The notes below the pieces were generated by a model. The model was not told where the DNA came from. It saw nothing but the letters and a program-made list of their open reading frames with translations, and did no database searches. From Grimontia celer (GTDB taxonomy: Bacteria; Pseudomonadota; Gammaproteobacteria; Enterobacterales; Vibrionaceae): a DNA stretch of 64,000 nucleotides. This document shows positions 28,797 to 38,224 of this stretch, one piece after another. Location: positions 558,001 through 622,000 of the forward strand of contig NZ_FIZX01000001.1 of the NCBI RefSeq assembly GCF_900055185.1, written 5' to 3'. Numbering within the stretch: position 1 is the first letter of the stretch; every line of letters begins with the position of its first letter. The position numbers were made by a program, and so were the translations under genes.

Positions 28797-29394
28797 AATG
28801 TCCGCATTTGAAAGGCTTGAAAAGCAGCTGGCACTGATAGTCGAGATTGATCAACTCAAAGCTGTGTTAAGAAGAACCCGTGTGAAGAGTGATGATGGGC
28901 GATTGGAAAATTCTGCTGAACACAGCTGGCAGGTTGCTTTGATGGCACTGTTGCTGGAAGAACATGCTAATGAGCCAGTAGACATTGCGAAAGTGGTGAA
29001 GATGCTGCTGCTCCACGATGTGGTTGAAATCGATGCAGGTGACACCTTCGTTTACGATTTAGAGGCGGCAAAACTTCAGCCAGAGAAAGAGTTAAAAGCA
29101 GCCAAGCGTATTTTTGGTATGTTGCCGGTAGATCAGCGGGATGTGCTGATGTCATTGTGGTTAGAGTTTGAAGCAGGTGAAACGCCGGAGGCGAGATATG
29201 GGAAAGCGTTGGATCGTATGTTGCCTATGCTTTTGAACTACCACAGCGAAGGGCAGAGTTGGAAAGAATATGGTGTGCGCTACGATCAGGCGTTGACCAT
29301 TAACGGCAAGATTGAAAAAGGCTCCGCTCTGCTCTGGGAAAAAGTACAAATGATGCTGAGTGAAGCAGTCGAAAAAGGTTGGTTGAAAAAATAA
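28789..29394 (+). CDS. HD-domain phosphohydrolase (YfbR/HDDC2-like)
   Basis: 201 residues. The HD metal motifs are seen: H in NSAEHSWQVA, HD in LLLHDVVEIDAGDT and D in GKALDRMLPMLLNY. The layout fits the HDDC2/YfbR group, whose members act as 5'-deoxynucleotidases, but the substrate is not fixed by sequence alone. It starts inside the rimJ 3' end (ATGAGTGA) and is probably cotranscribed with it. A hairpin terminator follows at once. Confidence 0.87.
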   Translation: MSEMSAFERLEKQLALIVEIDQLKAVLRRTRVKSDDGRLENSAEHSWQVALMALLLEEHANEPVDIAKVVKMLLLHDVVEIDAGDTFVYDLEAAKLQPEKELKAAKRIFGMLPVDQRDVLMSLWLEFEAGETPEARYGKALDRMLPMLLNYHSEGQSWKEYGVRYDQALTINGKIEKGSALLWEKVQMMLSEAVEKGWLKK

Positions 29395-29417
29395 TCCCGG
29401 CAATAGCCGGGATTTTA
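29394..29417 (+). terminator. Terminator of rimJ-HD operon
   Basis: ATCCCGGC and GCCGGGAT flank AATA and are followed by TTTA. Confidence 0.75.
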
Positions 29418-29442
29418 CTGCCTGCAATGACGCCTAGGCTTG

Positions 29443-30888
29443 TTAGGTCACGGTAATCATACGCATGGTGTTTGTCGCGCCGACATAGCCCATCACGTCA
29501 CCTTGAGTGAAAATCACTACGTCCCAAGGTTTTAGGTAGCCTTTCTCTTTCAGAAGGGCAATGGCTTTGTGAGCCACTTCTGCACCAGCACCGGTGTCAC
29601 TTTCGAAATAGACCGGTGTCACGCCACGATAAAGCGCTGCACGTGACAGTGTGGATTCATGTTGGGAAAGGGCAAATATTGGCTTGCCCGAACTGATACG
29701 GGACATCATGAGTGCTGTTTTGCCGGACTCAGTCAGTGACACCATGGCTTTTACTTTCGGCATATGGTTTGCCGCGTACATCGTCGCCATGGAAACCGTT
29801 TCTTCAATCAGCTCAAACTCTTTGTTCAAGCGGTGATTGGAAACGTTAATTGATGGCATCTTCTCTGCACCAATACAGACTTCAGCCATAGATTTCACGG
29901 TTTCCAGCGGGTAATCGCCCGCTGCGGTTTCAGCAGACAGCATGACGGCGTCTGTTCCATCCAGCACAGCATTTGCCACATCCATGACTTCTGCGCGTGT
30001 TGGCATGGGTGCTTTGATCATCGATTCCATCATTTGTGTCGCGGTAATCACACAGCGGTTCATCGAACGGGCACGGCGGATAAGTTTTTTCTGCACACCC
30101 ACCAGTTCGGGGTCGCCGATCTCCACACCCAGATCACCACGAGCCACCATCACAGCATCAGAAGCTTCGATGATGTCATCAATGTTCTCGTCTGTCGCCA
30201 CCGTTTCTGCACGCTCAACTTTGGCAACCAAACGTGCGTCCAAACCAGCATCACGCGCTAATGAGCGCGCCAAACGCATATCATCACCATTACGTGGGAA
30301 CGAAATCGCGAGGTAATCAACATTGATCTTCGCGGCGGTGAGAATGTCCTGTTTGTCTTTGTCAGTCAGAGCAGGAGCTGATAAACCGCCACCTTTTTTG
30401 TTGATGCCTTTGTTGTTGGAAAGTGGCCCACCAACGGTGACTTCCGTGTGGATTTTAGTACCGTCGACGGAGAGCACTTTTAACTGAACGCGTCCATCAT
30501 CGAGAAGAAGGATGTCGTCGGCCGATACATCACTTGGTAGGTTTTTGTAATCGATGCCGACACATTCTTTGTCACCTTTACCGGGCTCAAGCGCTGCATC
30601 TAAGACAAAGCGGTCACCCACGGCGAGTTGCACTTTGCCATCGGCAAAGGTGGAAACACGAATTTTTGGCCCTTGCAGATCGCCGAGGATACCAACATGG
30701 CGGCCAAGCTTGGCTGCGATAGCACGAACTTTGTTTGCACGGTCGATGTGATCCTCAGCGGTACCGTGAGAGAAGTTCATCCTCACCACGTTGGCGCCAG
30801 CAGCGATGATTTGTTCCAGCATACCTTCCTTATCGGTAGCCGGGCCCAATGTAGTCACGATCTTTGTTCGACGTAATATCTCAGACAT
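29443..30888 (-). CDS. pykA: Pyruvate kinase II
   Basis: 481 residues, matching E. coli PykA (480) far better than PykF (470). It makes pyruvate and ATP from phosphoenolpyruvate and [16 protein letters not shown] at the start, the active-site [11 protein letters not shown] and [11 protein letters not shown] blocks, and MSSAET-type [13 protein letters not shown] are intact. In enterobacteria the A type is activated by AMP and sugar phosphates, not by fructose 1,6-bisphosphate. hexR lies just upstream on the same strand, separated by a hairpin. Confidence 0.96.
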   Translation of the reverse strand: MSEILRRTKIVTTLGPATDKEGMLEQIIAAGANVVRMNFSHGTAEDHIDRANKVRAIAAKLGRHVGILGDLQGPKIRVSTFADGKVQLAVGDRFVLDAALEPGKGDKECVGIDYKNLPSDVSADDILLLDDGRVQLKVLSVDGTKIHTEVTVGGPLSNNKGINKKGGGLSAPALTDKDKQDILTAAKINVDYLAISFPRNGDDMRLARSLARDAGLDARLVAKVERAETVATDENIDDIIEASDAVMVARGDLGVEIGDPELVGVQKKLIRRARSMNRCVITATQMMESMIKAPMPTRAEVMDVANAVLDGTDAVMLSAETAAGDYPLETVKSMAEVCIGAEKMPSINVSNHRLNKEFELIEETVSMATMYAANHMPKVKAMVSLTESGKTALMMSRISSGKPIFALSQHESTLSRAALYRGVTPVYFESDTGAGAEVAHKAIALLKEKGYLKPWDVVIFTQGDVMGYVGATNTMRMITVT

Positions 30889-30985
30889 GAAAGTCTCCTG
30901 AGTAGAAAATGCTTACGAAAAGATAGCTGTATAGATAGTGATAATTATGTTTATTAAGAAGTGTAGCTGAGCGGGCGGAACTAAA

Positions 30986-31018
30986 AGAAAAAGGGCAGAC
31001 CTTCGGTCTGCCCTTTAA
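30986..31018 (-). terminator. Terminator of hexR
   Basis: AAAGGGCAGACC and GGTCTGCCCTTT close a TTCG tetraloop; on the reverse strand it is followed by TTCTTTTAG. It starts two bases past the hexR stop codon. Confidence 0.82.
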
Positions 31019-31019
31019 A

Positions 31020-31874
31020 TCAGGTAAGTGACTCTTTGTTGAATCTAGAGTCCTTAATAGCCTCTTTCACGCGTTTTAGGTTCTCGCGGAATCCAGGGCC
31101 TCGACGAAGTGTAAAGCCGGTTGCCAATACATCAATCACGGTCATCTGAACGACGCGGCTTGCCATTGGCATGTAGATGTCAGTGTCTTCTGGTACATCG
31201 AGAGTGATGGTCAGCGAACAGACTTTATCCAAAGGTGAGCCTTTCTCAGTAATACCAATGACGGTTGCACCGTTTTCCTTTGCTAGATTCGCCACATCTA
31301 CCAGCGACTTGGTACGGCCAGTGTGTGATATAACAACAACAACGTCACCATCTGTACAGTTAATACAGCTCATGCGCTGCATAACGATGTCATTGAAACA
31401 GACGATAGGAATGTTGAAGCGGAAGAATTTGTTTTGCGCATCGTGAGCAACAGACGCTGAAGCTCCTAAACCAAAGAAAGAAATTTTCTTGGCCTGAGTC
31501 AGCAAATCCACAGCTCGATTGATTTGATGGGCGTCAATGCTGTTTTTCGCTACATCCAGACATGCCATCGTCGATTCGAAAATCTTCGAGGTGTAAGCGT
31601 CAGCGCTGTCGTGCTCCTCGACATTTCGGTTCACGTAAGGTGTACCGTTCGCCAGGCTTTGTGCCAGATGAAGTTTAAAATCAGGGAAGCCCTTGGTATC
31701 CAGCCGGCGACAGAATCGGTTCACCGTTGGTTCGCTGACGTCTGCCATTTTGGCGAGTGTGGCGATGCTGGAGTGAATAGCAGTCTGAGGAGAAGCGATG
31801 ATCACTTCAGCGACTTTCCTTTCCGACTTACTAAAGTTTTCAATATTTTTTTGTATTTTTTCCAGGGTGTTCAT
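31020..31874 (-). CDS. hexR: Transcriptional regulator HexR, RpiR family
   Basis: 284 residues, near-collinear with E. coli HexR. The N-terminal helix-turn-helix (ATLAKMADVSEPTVNRFCRRLDTKGFPDFKL) is followed by a SIS sugar-phosphate domain (FFGLGASASVAHDAQNKFFRF, VVVISHTGRTKSLVDVA). HexR governs central carbon genes and responds to 2-keto-3-deoxy-6-phosphogluconate. Upstream, 32070-32084 read on the reverse strand (TGTAATTAAGCAACT) agrees in about 11 of 15 positions with a HexR-type palindrome, so self-control is possible. Confidence 0.95.
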   Translation of the reverse strand: MNTLEKIQKNIENFSKSERKVAEVIIASPQTAIHSSIATLAKMADVSEPTVNRFCRRLDTKGFPDFKLHLAQSLANGTPYVNRNVEEHDSADAYTSKIFESTMACLDVAKNSIDAHQINRAVDLLTQAKKISFFGLGASASVAHDAQNKFFRFNIPIVCFNDIVMQRMSCINCTDGDVVVVISHTGRTKSLVDVANLAKENGATVIGITEKGSPLDKVCSLTITLDVPEDTDIYMPMASRVVQMTVIDVLATGFTLRRGPGFRENLKRVKEAIKDSRFNKESLT

Positions 31875-32189
31875 TCAGATTACCGCGTTGCTTCCGCTGT
31901 CTGTTTTGTCAGTCTTTGCTGCCTTATTTGGCTGGCAGCGCGGTCTGACGCTATTGGGTGAAATATTTCGATGTCCAACAATGTTATAGTCGAGTCTAAC
32001 GGTTGGATTCGTTTAAAGACATTTTAACCAAAAATTACCTTTAAAAAATTTGTATTCATTCACGCTTTTAGTTGCTTAATTACACAATGCCGAAGGTTTT
32101 TTTCACCAAATGCGAAATCGGTTCGGTTCTTGTGGCACGTCTCGAATGAATAAAGCTAAGAATTGAAAATGGCTTACAGGGAACTTTCG
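31875..32189. other. Divergent intergenic region hexR / YeeZ-like gene
   Basis: About 315 bases, AT-rich from 31960 on. It contains TCCAAC (31974-31979) and GTTGGA (32002-32007) as spaced inverted arms around a TTATAGT stretch, and the HexR-like half-palindrome at 32070-32084. No gene is apparent; both promoters should lie here. Confidence 0.4.
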
Positions 32190-33029
32190 ATGTCGAAACC
32201 ATATAAAACAGTTTCAATAAGCGGATGTGGTTGGCTTGGCCTTGCACTTGCCGAACACCTGCATCATGTAGGGTATGCGGTTACGGGTAGTAAACGCAGT
32301 TCAGCGTCTCTTGAAACGCTAAAATCGAAACACATAAACGGCGTTGTGTTCGACATATTTAGCGAAAAACGCGACCTTTCATCACAGCCTTTGTTTGAGA
32401 GCGATGTCTTCGTTGCCAACATTCCCCCTGGCAGACGCACTGTAGATGGCAACGAGTTTGTCAGTGCAATGAAGAACCTGGTAGATACCGCAAAATCTGG
32501 TGGTGTAAAACAGTTCATCTTTATCAGTACCACTTCTGTTTACGGGAGTGTCACAGGGATCGTTAAAGAAAGCACAGCCTGTGAACCCTCGACGGAATCT
32601 GGTAAAGCACATCGGGAAATAGAAAATTACGTCCTGAAAGAGTTTGGTGAACACGGCGTAGTGCTCAGGCTATCGGGGCTGATTGGCGATGAAAGGCATC
32701 CAGGTAAGCACCTAGCAGGAAGAGAAAATGTGAGTGGTGGGTTAGATCCGGTGAACCTTATTCATCGCGAAGATTGCATCCAAGCCATAAGCGCAATTAT
32801 TGCGCTTGAGAGAGGTGGAGAGATATTCCACTTGAGTGCAACTGACCACCCAACCCGTTCTGAATTCTACCGCTGGGCAGCGAAAGGATTGGACTTGAAA
32901 GAACCAGTGTTTATTGAAGACGGAGGGGAGGGGAAAGTCATTGAGTCTGCCCAGACCTTAGAGATATTGGGCCTCACGCTTAAGTATCCGTCCCCATTTG
33001 ATATGCCGCTGCCTGAGCTCGGTAAGTAA
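32190..33029 (+). CDS. NAD-dependent epimerase/dehydratase-like protein (YeeZ-like)
   Basis: 279 residues from the ATG at 32190 (MSKPYKTVSISGCGWLG), eight bases after AGGGA; a TTG nine codons earlier is less likely. It is an extended SDR with the nucleotide-binding motif SGCGWLGLALAEHL, an acceptor strand GSKRS, and FISTTSVYG. The usual YxxxK is weak, as in the YeeZ/YbjS group, so a catalytic role is uncertain. No terminator is visible on its own strand; the hairpin at 33047-33068 has its T run on the opposite strand. Confidence 0.78.
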   Translation: MSKPYKTVSISGCGWLGLALAEHLHHVGYAVTGSKRSSASLETLKSKHINGVVFDIFSEKRDLSSQPLFESDVFVANIPPGRRTVDGNEFVSAMKNLVDTAKSGGVKQFIFISTTSVYGSVTGIVKESTACEPSTESGKAHREIENYVLKEFGEHGVVLRLSGLIGDERHPGKHLAGRENVSGGLDPVNLIHREDCIQAISAIIALERGGEIFHLSATDHPTRSEFYRWAAKGLDLKEPVFIEDGGEGKVIESAQTLEILGLTLKYPSPFDMPLPELGK

Positions 33030-33039
33030 CAGCAGACAT

Positions 33040-33105
33040 AAAAAAAGCCCGCTTCATTTGAAGCGGGCAACATAAATGTTTGTAAGCAGGAGTAAGAAAA
33101 AGCAG
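33040..33105 (-). ncRNA. Candidate small RNA, copy 2 of a tandem pair
   Basis: Reverse-strand unit of 66 nt: the block CTGCTTTTTCTTA at 33105-33093, a 24-nt variable part, a perfect 9-bp stem (GCCCGCTTC/GAAGCGGGC, four-base loop) and seven T residues. The terminator points away from both flanking protein genes, and no reverse-strand gene lies upstream. The expected -10 position reads CTAGAT, which is weak. The reverse-strand frame crossing it is cysteine- and serine-rich and reads straight through the terminator, so it is not believed. Confidence 0.55.
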
Positions 33106-33270
33106 CAGCATCTAGCGATAAGTCAGAAATCATGTGTGGCGGCCAGCAATACATCAAAAGGCACTTATCTGCTATCTACATACATTCAGACTGAGGTATT
33201 TTCATTAAGTTCAAAATTTTCGAAAAAAATTTTTCTCCACCCTACTGTGACCAATCCTTGCCTTCATACG

Positions 33271-33336
33271 AAAAAAAGCCCGTACTCAAATCAGTGTACG
33301 GGCTCCAGAAGAATAAAAACTTCTAAGAAAAAGCAG
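33271..33336 (-). ncRNA. Candidate small RNA, copy 1 of a tandem pair
   Basis: Reverse-strand unit of 66 nt with the same layout as 33040-33105: CTGCTTTTTCTTA at 33336-33324, 20 variable nt that can form an AGAAG/CTTCT hairpin, an 8-bp stem (GCCCGTAC/GTACGGGC) and seven T residues. A TATAAT lies on the reverse strand at 33346-33341, so transcription would begin at or beside the shared block. The block, terminator type, total length and orientation are shared; the middle is not. This pattern fits duplicated trans-acting sRNAs with a conserved 5' seed. Confidence 0.62.
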
Positions 33337-33340
33337 TGGC

Positions 33341-33367
33341 ATTATATGTGACCTGATGAAACGCCAA
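33341..33367 (-). promoter_or_regulatory. Promoter of candidate small RNA copy 1
   Basis: On the reverse strand TTGGCG (33367-33362) and TATAAT (33346-33341) are 15 bases apart, somewhat short, and end five bases before the conserved 13-nt block. Confidence 0.5.
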
Positions 33368-33536
33368 TTGTTCCCCTAAGGTTCGATTTTTTTCTCACTA
33401 ATGAGTGTGACTTTGAGCCTTTTCACCGAATGACATTACTTTACAACAAGTTATCGCAACCCATTTTTTAACCCCAGAACATCGAATTTTTTGATGATTG
33501 TTTAGGGGTTGTTATTAATGCTAACGGGATGTAAAG

Positions 33537-33552
33537 TTAAACAGGTGTTTAA
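33537..33552 (+). promoter_or_regulatory. Probable PsrA operator
   Basis: TTAAACAGGTGTTTAA is a palindrome with perfect 6-bp arms. Its AAAC-N4-GTTT core matches the PsrA binding pattern known from Pseudomonas. It ends 15 bases before the psrA start, so it should mediate autorepression. Confidence 0.7.
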
Positions 33553-33567
33553 TACAGGTGAATGAAA

Positions 33568-34245
33568 ATGGCAGGGAAAGGCGAAACCAAAGGAAAAATT
33601 CTGGATGCCGCGGAGCAGCTGTTTGCTGAGCATGGTTTCAAAGAGACCTCACTTCGCACCATCACGAGCAAGGCGGGGGTTAACCTGGCTTCGGTGAATT
33701 ATCACTTTGGTGATAAGAAGTCACTTGTGCGTGCGGTACTTGCCCGGTATCTCGAACAATTCATGCCGCAACTTGAGCAGGAATTAAAGCTGCTTTTAGT
33801 GAAAGACGAAATCTCAATGGAAGAAGTGTTCGCGTGCACTAAACGCCCACTGTTGGGGCTAGACACCTTCCGTCGTCATGGCGCTTCTACGTTTATGCAG
33901 CTGATCGGCCGTGGTTACACCGACGTGCAGGGCCACCTTCGTTGGTTTATCACTACCCGCTATGACTCGGTACTCACTCTATTTACCCAAGCCGTTGCCA
34001 AAGCTAATCCATCTCTAAAACCTGAACATGTTTTCTGGCGACTTCACTTTACGCTGGGCGCGGTGATTTTCACTATGGCGTCAAACGTAGCATTAAGTGA
34101 AATCGCTGAGAATGATTTCGGTAACAATGTCACCACCGAAGACATTCTCGATCGATTGATCCCTTATCTGGCTGCTGGTGTGGATGCGCCTGCCGGTCAG
34201 GAACTATCACTTGTGCCACGCAACATTCCGCGTAGTGCAGGATAA
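33568..34245 (+). CDS. psrA: TetR-family fatty-acid regulator PsrA
   Basis: 225 residues from the ATG at 33568, seven bases after AGGTG; an ATG two codons earlier is too close. The helix-turn-helix ILDAAEQLFAEHGFKETSLRTITSKAGVNLASVNYHFG is nearly that of Pseudomonas PsrA. The C-terminal ligand domain carries FWRLHFTLGAVIFTMAS as in PsrA. PsrA represses beta-oxidation genes and is released by long-chain fatty acids. fadE follows 52 bases on, so they may form one unit. Confidence 0.87.
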   Translation: MAGKGETKGKILDAAEQLFAEHGFKETSLRTITSKAGVNLASVNYHFGDKKSLVRAVLARYLEQFMPQLEQELKLLLVKDEISMEEVFACTKRPLLGLDTFRRHGASTFMQLIGRGYTDVQGHLRWFITTRYDSVLTLFTQAVAKANPSLKPEHVFWRLHFTLGAVIFTMASNVALSEIAENDFGNNVTTEDILDRLIPYLAAGVDAPAGQELSLVPRNIPRSAG

Positions 34246-34297
34246 AGCTAAAAAATAATAAAAAAATTAACGTGTTACAAATACAAGGATCTGAATC

Positions 34298-36592
34298 ATG
34301 AGCTCTCAACCATCACTTAGAAGACGTTATTTAAGCGACCCAGCGTTTAAGTTTTTCAAAAAGGTTCTTCCGCCGCTGTCTGAAACCGAGCGTGAGGCGA
34401 TGGAAGCTGGCAGTGTATGGTGGGATGGCGAGTTGTTCGCCGGTAATCCCGACTGGCGCAAGTTGCTGCAGTATCCAAAACCACGCTTAACTGACGAAGA
34501 AAAAGCGTTTATGGATAACCAGTTAGAAGAACTTCTGGGGATGCTGGACGATTTTGAAATTGTTCAGGAGCGTAAAGATCTGCCACCAGAGGTCTGGGAG
34601 TTCCTGAAGAAAGAAAAATTCTTCTCACTGATCATTCCGAAAGAATACGGTGGTCTTGAGTTCTCTGCATATGCAAACTCAACAATTGTTTCACGCATCG
34701 CCACGCGAAGCCTGAGTGCGGCTGTCACAGTGATGGTACCAAACTCTCTTGGGCCAGGTGAGCTACTGACTCACTACGGCACCGAAGATCAAAAGAACTA
34801 CTGGCTGCCACGTTTGGCAAATGGCCAAGATGTTCCATGTTTTGCTTTGACTGGCCCTGAAGCGGGTTCAGATGCGGGTTCTATCCCGGATAAAGGCATT
34901 GTGTGTATGGGCGAGCACGAAGGTAAAGAAGTGCTGGGTATTCGCCTGACGTGGAACAAACGCTACATCACACTTGCGCCAGTGGCTTCTGTACTTGGCC
35001 TTGCTTTTAAACTGCACGATCCAGAAGGCCTGCTGGGCGATAAAGAGCAACTTGGCATTACCTGTGCCTTGATCCCAGCTGATCACGAAGGCGTTGAAAT
35101 TGGTGAGCGTCATAATCCGCTAGGTTTGTCCTTCATGAACGGCCCAACACGTGGTCAGGATGTGTTCATTCCAATGGAGTGGGTCATCGGTGGTCAAGAT
35201 TATGTCGGTCGCGGCTGGCGTATGCTGGTGGAATGTCTGTCAGCAGGTCGTGGTATTTCACTGCCAGCACTGGGTACGGCAGTCGGCCACCTTACTGCGC
35301 GTACAACAGGTGCTTACGCTTACGTACGTAAACAGTTTGGTATGCACATCGGTAAATTCGAGGGTGTGGGCGAGGCGATGGGCCGCATTGGTGGTTACAC
35401 CTATATGCTCGAAGCGGCGCGCACACTGACCACGACTTCTCTGGATATGCATGAGAAGCCGGGTATTGTGACTGCCATTGCCAAATACCACATGACTGAA
35501 CTGGCGCGCACCATCCTGAATGATTCGATGGACATTCATGCGGGCCGTGCTATCCAGTTGGGGCCTTTGAATTATGTTGGTCACCACTACTTTGGTATGC
35601 CAGTGGCAATCACAGTAGAGGGGGCGAATATCCTGACCCGTAACCTGATGATCTTCGGACAGGGTGCGACACGTTGTCACCCATACGTACTGAAAGAAAT
35701 GGAAGCGGCGGCAGAGCAAGATGAAGCAAAAGGTGCAGAAGCGTTTGATTCGCTGTTGATCAAACACATTGGTTTTGCCACTAAGAACGTGTTGATGTCT
35801 TTCACCAATGCATTTACTCGCTCAAGCTTTAACAAATCACCGGTATCGGGCGAAACGGCGGCTTACTATCGTCAACTGTCCCGTATGAGCCGCGCGCTGG
35901 CAGTTACGGCCGATGTTGCCATGTTGACGCTGGGCGGCGAGCTGAAACGCCGTGAAATGCTGTCTGCCCGCTTGGGCGATGTACTGAGTCACCTGTACTT
36001 GGCTTCTGCAGTATTGAAGCGCTACGAAGATGAAGGTCGTCAGCAAGCTGACCTACCATTCGTTCACTACTCACTGCAGCATTGTTTGAACAAGTGTGCG
36101 GAAGCTTTTGACGGTGCGTTCAACAACTTCCCGCAGAGAGGTGTTGGTTTCTCGCTGCGTGCCATCCTGTTCCCACTGGGTATGCACTACAAAGCTCCAT
36201 CAGACAAACTGGCAACGCAAATTGCTGATCTTCTGATGACCCCGGGTGCACACCGCGAGCGTCTGACGCACCTTTGTTATGTTGGCGACAAAGCAACTGA
36301 CCCGGTAGGTATTATGGAGCGCGCTTTCGAAGCCATGGTGGCGGTTAAGCCGCTTGAGAAGAAAATGGCGGTTGCGGCAAAGGCGAAGAAAATCCCTGCG
36401 AAAGGTTTACTGTCCGAACGTTTGTATGCTGCCCTTGAGCAGAATATTCTGACCCAAGAAGAAGTTGACCAAATCAAACACGCTGATGGGCTGCGCTACG
36501 AAGCGATTCAGGTGGATAACTTTGACCCTTCATGGTTCAAGTCAGAATCTGAGTCTGCACCGGCTAGCCCGAAGAAAGGTAAAGCTGCATAA
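34298..36592 (+). CDS. fadE: Acyl-CoA dehydrogenase, FadE type
   Basis: 764 residues, about 50 fewer than E. coli FadE (814). The missing part is the N-terminal hydrophobic segment: this protein starts directly with LRRRYLSDPAFKFFKKVLPPLSETEREAMEAGSVWWDGELF, which aligns after it. The flavin-binding FALTGPEAGSDAGSIPD and the DUF1974-type C-terminal domain are present, and the region AMGRIGGYTYMLEAARTLTTTSLD is typical. It catalyses the first step of beta-oxidation. It sits after psrA, its expected repressor. A second membrane-anchored FadE may exist elsewhere. Confidence 0.92.
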   Translation: MSSQPSLRRRYLSDPAFKFFKKVLPPLSETEREAMEAGSVWWDGELFAGNPDWRKLLQYPKPRLTDEEKAFMDNQLEELLGMLDDFEIVQERKDLPPEVWEFLKKEKFFSLIIPKEYGGLEFSAYANSTIVSRIATRSLSAAVTVMVPNSLGPGELLTHYGTEDQKNYWLPRLANGQDVPCFALTGPEAGSDAGSIPDKGIVCMGEHEGKEVLGIRLTWNKRYITLAPVASVLGLAFKLHDPEGLLGDKEQLGITCALIPADHEGVEIGERHNPLGLSFMNGPTRGQDVFIPMEWVIGGQDYVGRGWRMLVECLSAGRGISLPALGTAVGHLTARTTGAYAYVRKQFGMHIGKFEGVGEAMGRIGGYTYMLEAARTLTTTSLDMHEKPGIVTAIAKYHMTELARTILNDSMDIHAGRAIQLGPLNYVGHHYFGMPVAITVEGANILTRNLMIFGQGATRCHPYVLKEMEAAAEQDEAKGAEAFDSLLIKHIGFATKNVLMSFTNAFTRSSFNKSPVSGETAAYYRQLSRMSRALAVTADVAMLTLGGELKRREMLSARLGDVLSHLYLASAVLKRYEDEGRQQADLPFVHYSLQHCLNKCAEAFDGAFNNFPQRGVGFSLRAILFPLGMHYKAPSDKLATQIADLLMTPGAHRERLTHLCYVGDKATDPVGIMERAFEAMVAVKPLEKKMAVAAKAKKIPAKGLLSERLYAALEQNILTQEEVDQIKHADGLRYEAIQVDNFDPSWFKSESESAPASPKKGKAA

Positions 36593-36609
36593 CAGCAGAT
36601 TTGTTCTCA

Positions 36610-36637
36610 AAAACGCCGCAACTGCGGCGTTTTTTCT
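36610..36637 (+). terminator. Terminator of fadE
   Basis: AAACGCCGCA and TGCGGCGTTT pair around AC and are followed by a T run. Confidence 0.9.
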
Positions 36638-36745
36638 TGCTAACACCTCCAACCACTACCCGAAATCGGGGTTTTGCGACAAAAACAAGTGCCAAAACAA
36701 GATGAAGTATTTATCCTAAGCCCAACTTTGAAAGGAAGGTTGAAT

Positions 36746-37948
36746 ATGATCATCAAACCGAAAATTCGCGGATTTATCTGTACGACTACCCATCCAAAAG
36801 GATGTGAAGCTAACGTAAAAGAGCAAATCGAATACACCAAAGCCCAAGGCCCAATTGCTAACGCACCAAAGCGTGTGCTGGTAGTAGGCTCATCTAGCGG
36901 CTATGGCCTGTCATCGCGCATTGCTGCTGCGTTTGGCGGCGGTGCAGCGACCATCGGTGTGTTCTTCGAAAAGCCAGGCACGGAGAAAAAGCCGGGCACA
37001 GCGGGTTGGTACAACTCTGCGGCATTCGACAAATTCGCCAAGGAAGAAGGTCTTTACTCAAAGAGCCTGAACGGCGATGCATTCTCTGATGAAGCGAAAA
37101 AGAAAGCGATCGAGCTGATTAAAGAAGATCTTGGTCAGGTTGATATGGTGGTTTACTCACTGGCTTCTCCAGTTCGTAAACTGCCAAAAACCGGTGAAGT
37201 GGTTCGTTCATCACTGAAGCCAATTGGTGATGTTTACACTTCTACAGCAGTAGACACCAACAAAGACCAAATCATCGAAGCCAGTGTTGAGCCTGCAACA
37301 GAGCAGGAAATCAAAGACACGGTTACCGTGATGGGTGGCGAAGACTGGGAACTGTGGATTCAAGCACTGTCTGACGCAGGCGTGCTGGCTGACGGTTGTA
37401 AGACAGTGGCATACAGCTACATCGGTACTGAGCTGACTTGGCCAATTTACTGGGACGGCGCATTGGGCCGTGCGAAGATGGACTTGGACCGCGCCTCAGC
37501 GGCACTGAACGACAAGCTTTCCGTGACTGGCGGTACTGCAAACGTAGCGGTACTGAAATCGGTTGTGACTCAGGCGAGCTCAGCGATTCCAGTTATGCCT
37601 TTGTACATCGCTATGGTGTTCAAGAAAATGCGCGCAGAAGGCGTTCACGAAGGCTGTATGGAGCAAATCTACCGCATGTTCAGCCAGCGCCTTTACAAGG
37701 CTGATGGTTCAGCGGCAGAAGTCGACGACAAAAACCGTTTGCGTCTGGATGACTGGGAGCTGCGTGACGACATCCAACAACATTGCCGTGACCTGTGGCC
37801 GCAAATCACTTCAGAGAACCTGAAAGATCTGACAGACTACGTGGAATACAAAGAAGAATTCCTAAAACTGTTCGGCTTTGGTGTTGAAGGTGTGGATTAC
37901 GACGCAGACGTTAACCCAGAAGTGGATTTTGACGTTAAAGCTATCTAA
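36746..37948 (+). CDS. fabV: Enoyl-[acyl-carrier-protein] reductase FabV
   Basis: 400 residues from the ATG at 36746 ([17 protein letters not shown]), with AAGGAAGG as ribosome site; a longer frame starting at 36674 adds 24 unrelated residues. FabV is an SDR-like NADH-dependent trans-2-enoyl-ACP reductase, first described in Vibrio cholerae and poorly sensitive to triclosan. The dinucleotide motif GSSSGYG is at residues 48-54. The catalytic Y-x8-K is Y235 to K244 ([10 protein letters not shown]), the same numbers as in the family. It is its own unit between two terminators, downstream of fadE. Confidence 0.97.
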   Translation: MIIKPKIRGFICTTTHPKGCEANVKEQIEYTKAQGPIANAPKRVLVVGSSSGYGLSSRIAAAFGGGAATIGVFFEKPGTEKKPGTAGWYNSAAFDKFAKEEGLYSKSLNGDAFSDEAKKKAIELIKEDLGQVDMVVYSLASPVRKLPKTGEVVRSSLKPIGDVYTSTAVDTNKDQIIEASVEPATEQEIKDTVTVMGGEDWELWIQALSDAGVLADGCKTVAYSYIGTELTWPIYWDGALGRAKMDLDRASAALNDKLSVTGGTANVAVLKSVVTQASSAIPVMPLYIAMVFKKMRAEGVHEGCMEQIYRMFSQRLYKADGSAAEVDDKNRLRLDDWELRDDIQQHCRDLWPQITSENLKDLTDYVEYKEEFLKLFGFGVEGVDYDADVNPEVDFDVKAI

Positions 37949-37973
37949 TTCAGACAGCTGAAATAGTGAAACT

Positions 37974-38004
37974 GAAGCCAGCGTATTATTCGCTGGCTTT
38001 TTCT
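37974..38004 (+). terminator. Terminator of fabV
   Basis: AAGCCAGCG and CGCTGGCTT flank TATTATT, followed by T residues. Confidence 0.88.
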
Positions 38005-38146
38005 TTTGAGCGTTTGCAGGCCGCGCTGCATAAGGGCTGCGATGAAAAATGCCAGAGATTTTTGCTAAAAGTTTGATCAATGTGGCTGATATTTATCAGA
38101 TTTGCTCGATAAAGAAGCAAACAAACCAAAACGCCGAAATTAGTGC

Positions 38147-38174
38147 GTGACAGCCCAAAAAACTTATGTAGAAT
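38147..38174 (+). promoter_or_regulatory. Promoter of the tRNA operon
   Basis: GTGACA and TAGAAT are separated by 16 bases, and a GC-rich discriminator (GCCAACCCG) follows, as expected for a stable-RNA promoter. tRNA-Cys begins 51 bases downstream. Confidence 0.68.
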
Positions 38175-38224
38175 GCCAACCCGTACCGCAGAGGACGGCA
38201 ACTTACTGAAGCGGAACAATCGAA

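Noticed and set aside
32867-33157. 96-residue reverse frame over candidate sRNA copy 2
   Set aside because: It reads through the terminator and into the YeeZ-like gene on the opposite strand; composition is rich in Cys and Ser.
35258-35767. Reverse frame of 169 residues inside fadE
   Set aside because: Shadow of a GC-biased coding gene; the forward FadE motifs are unambiguous.
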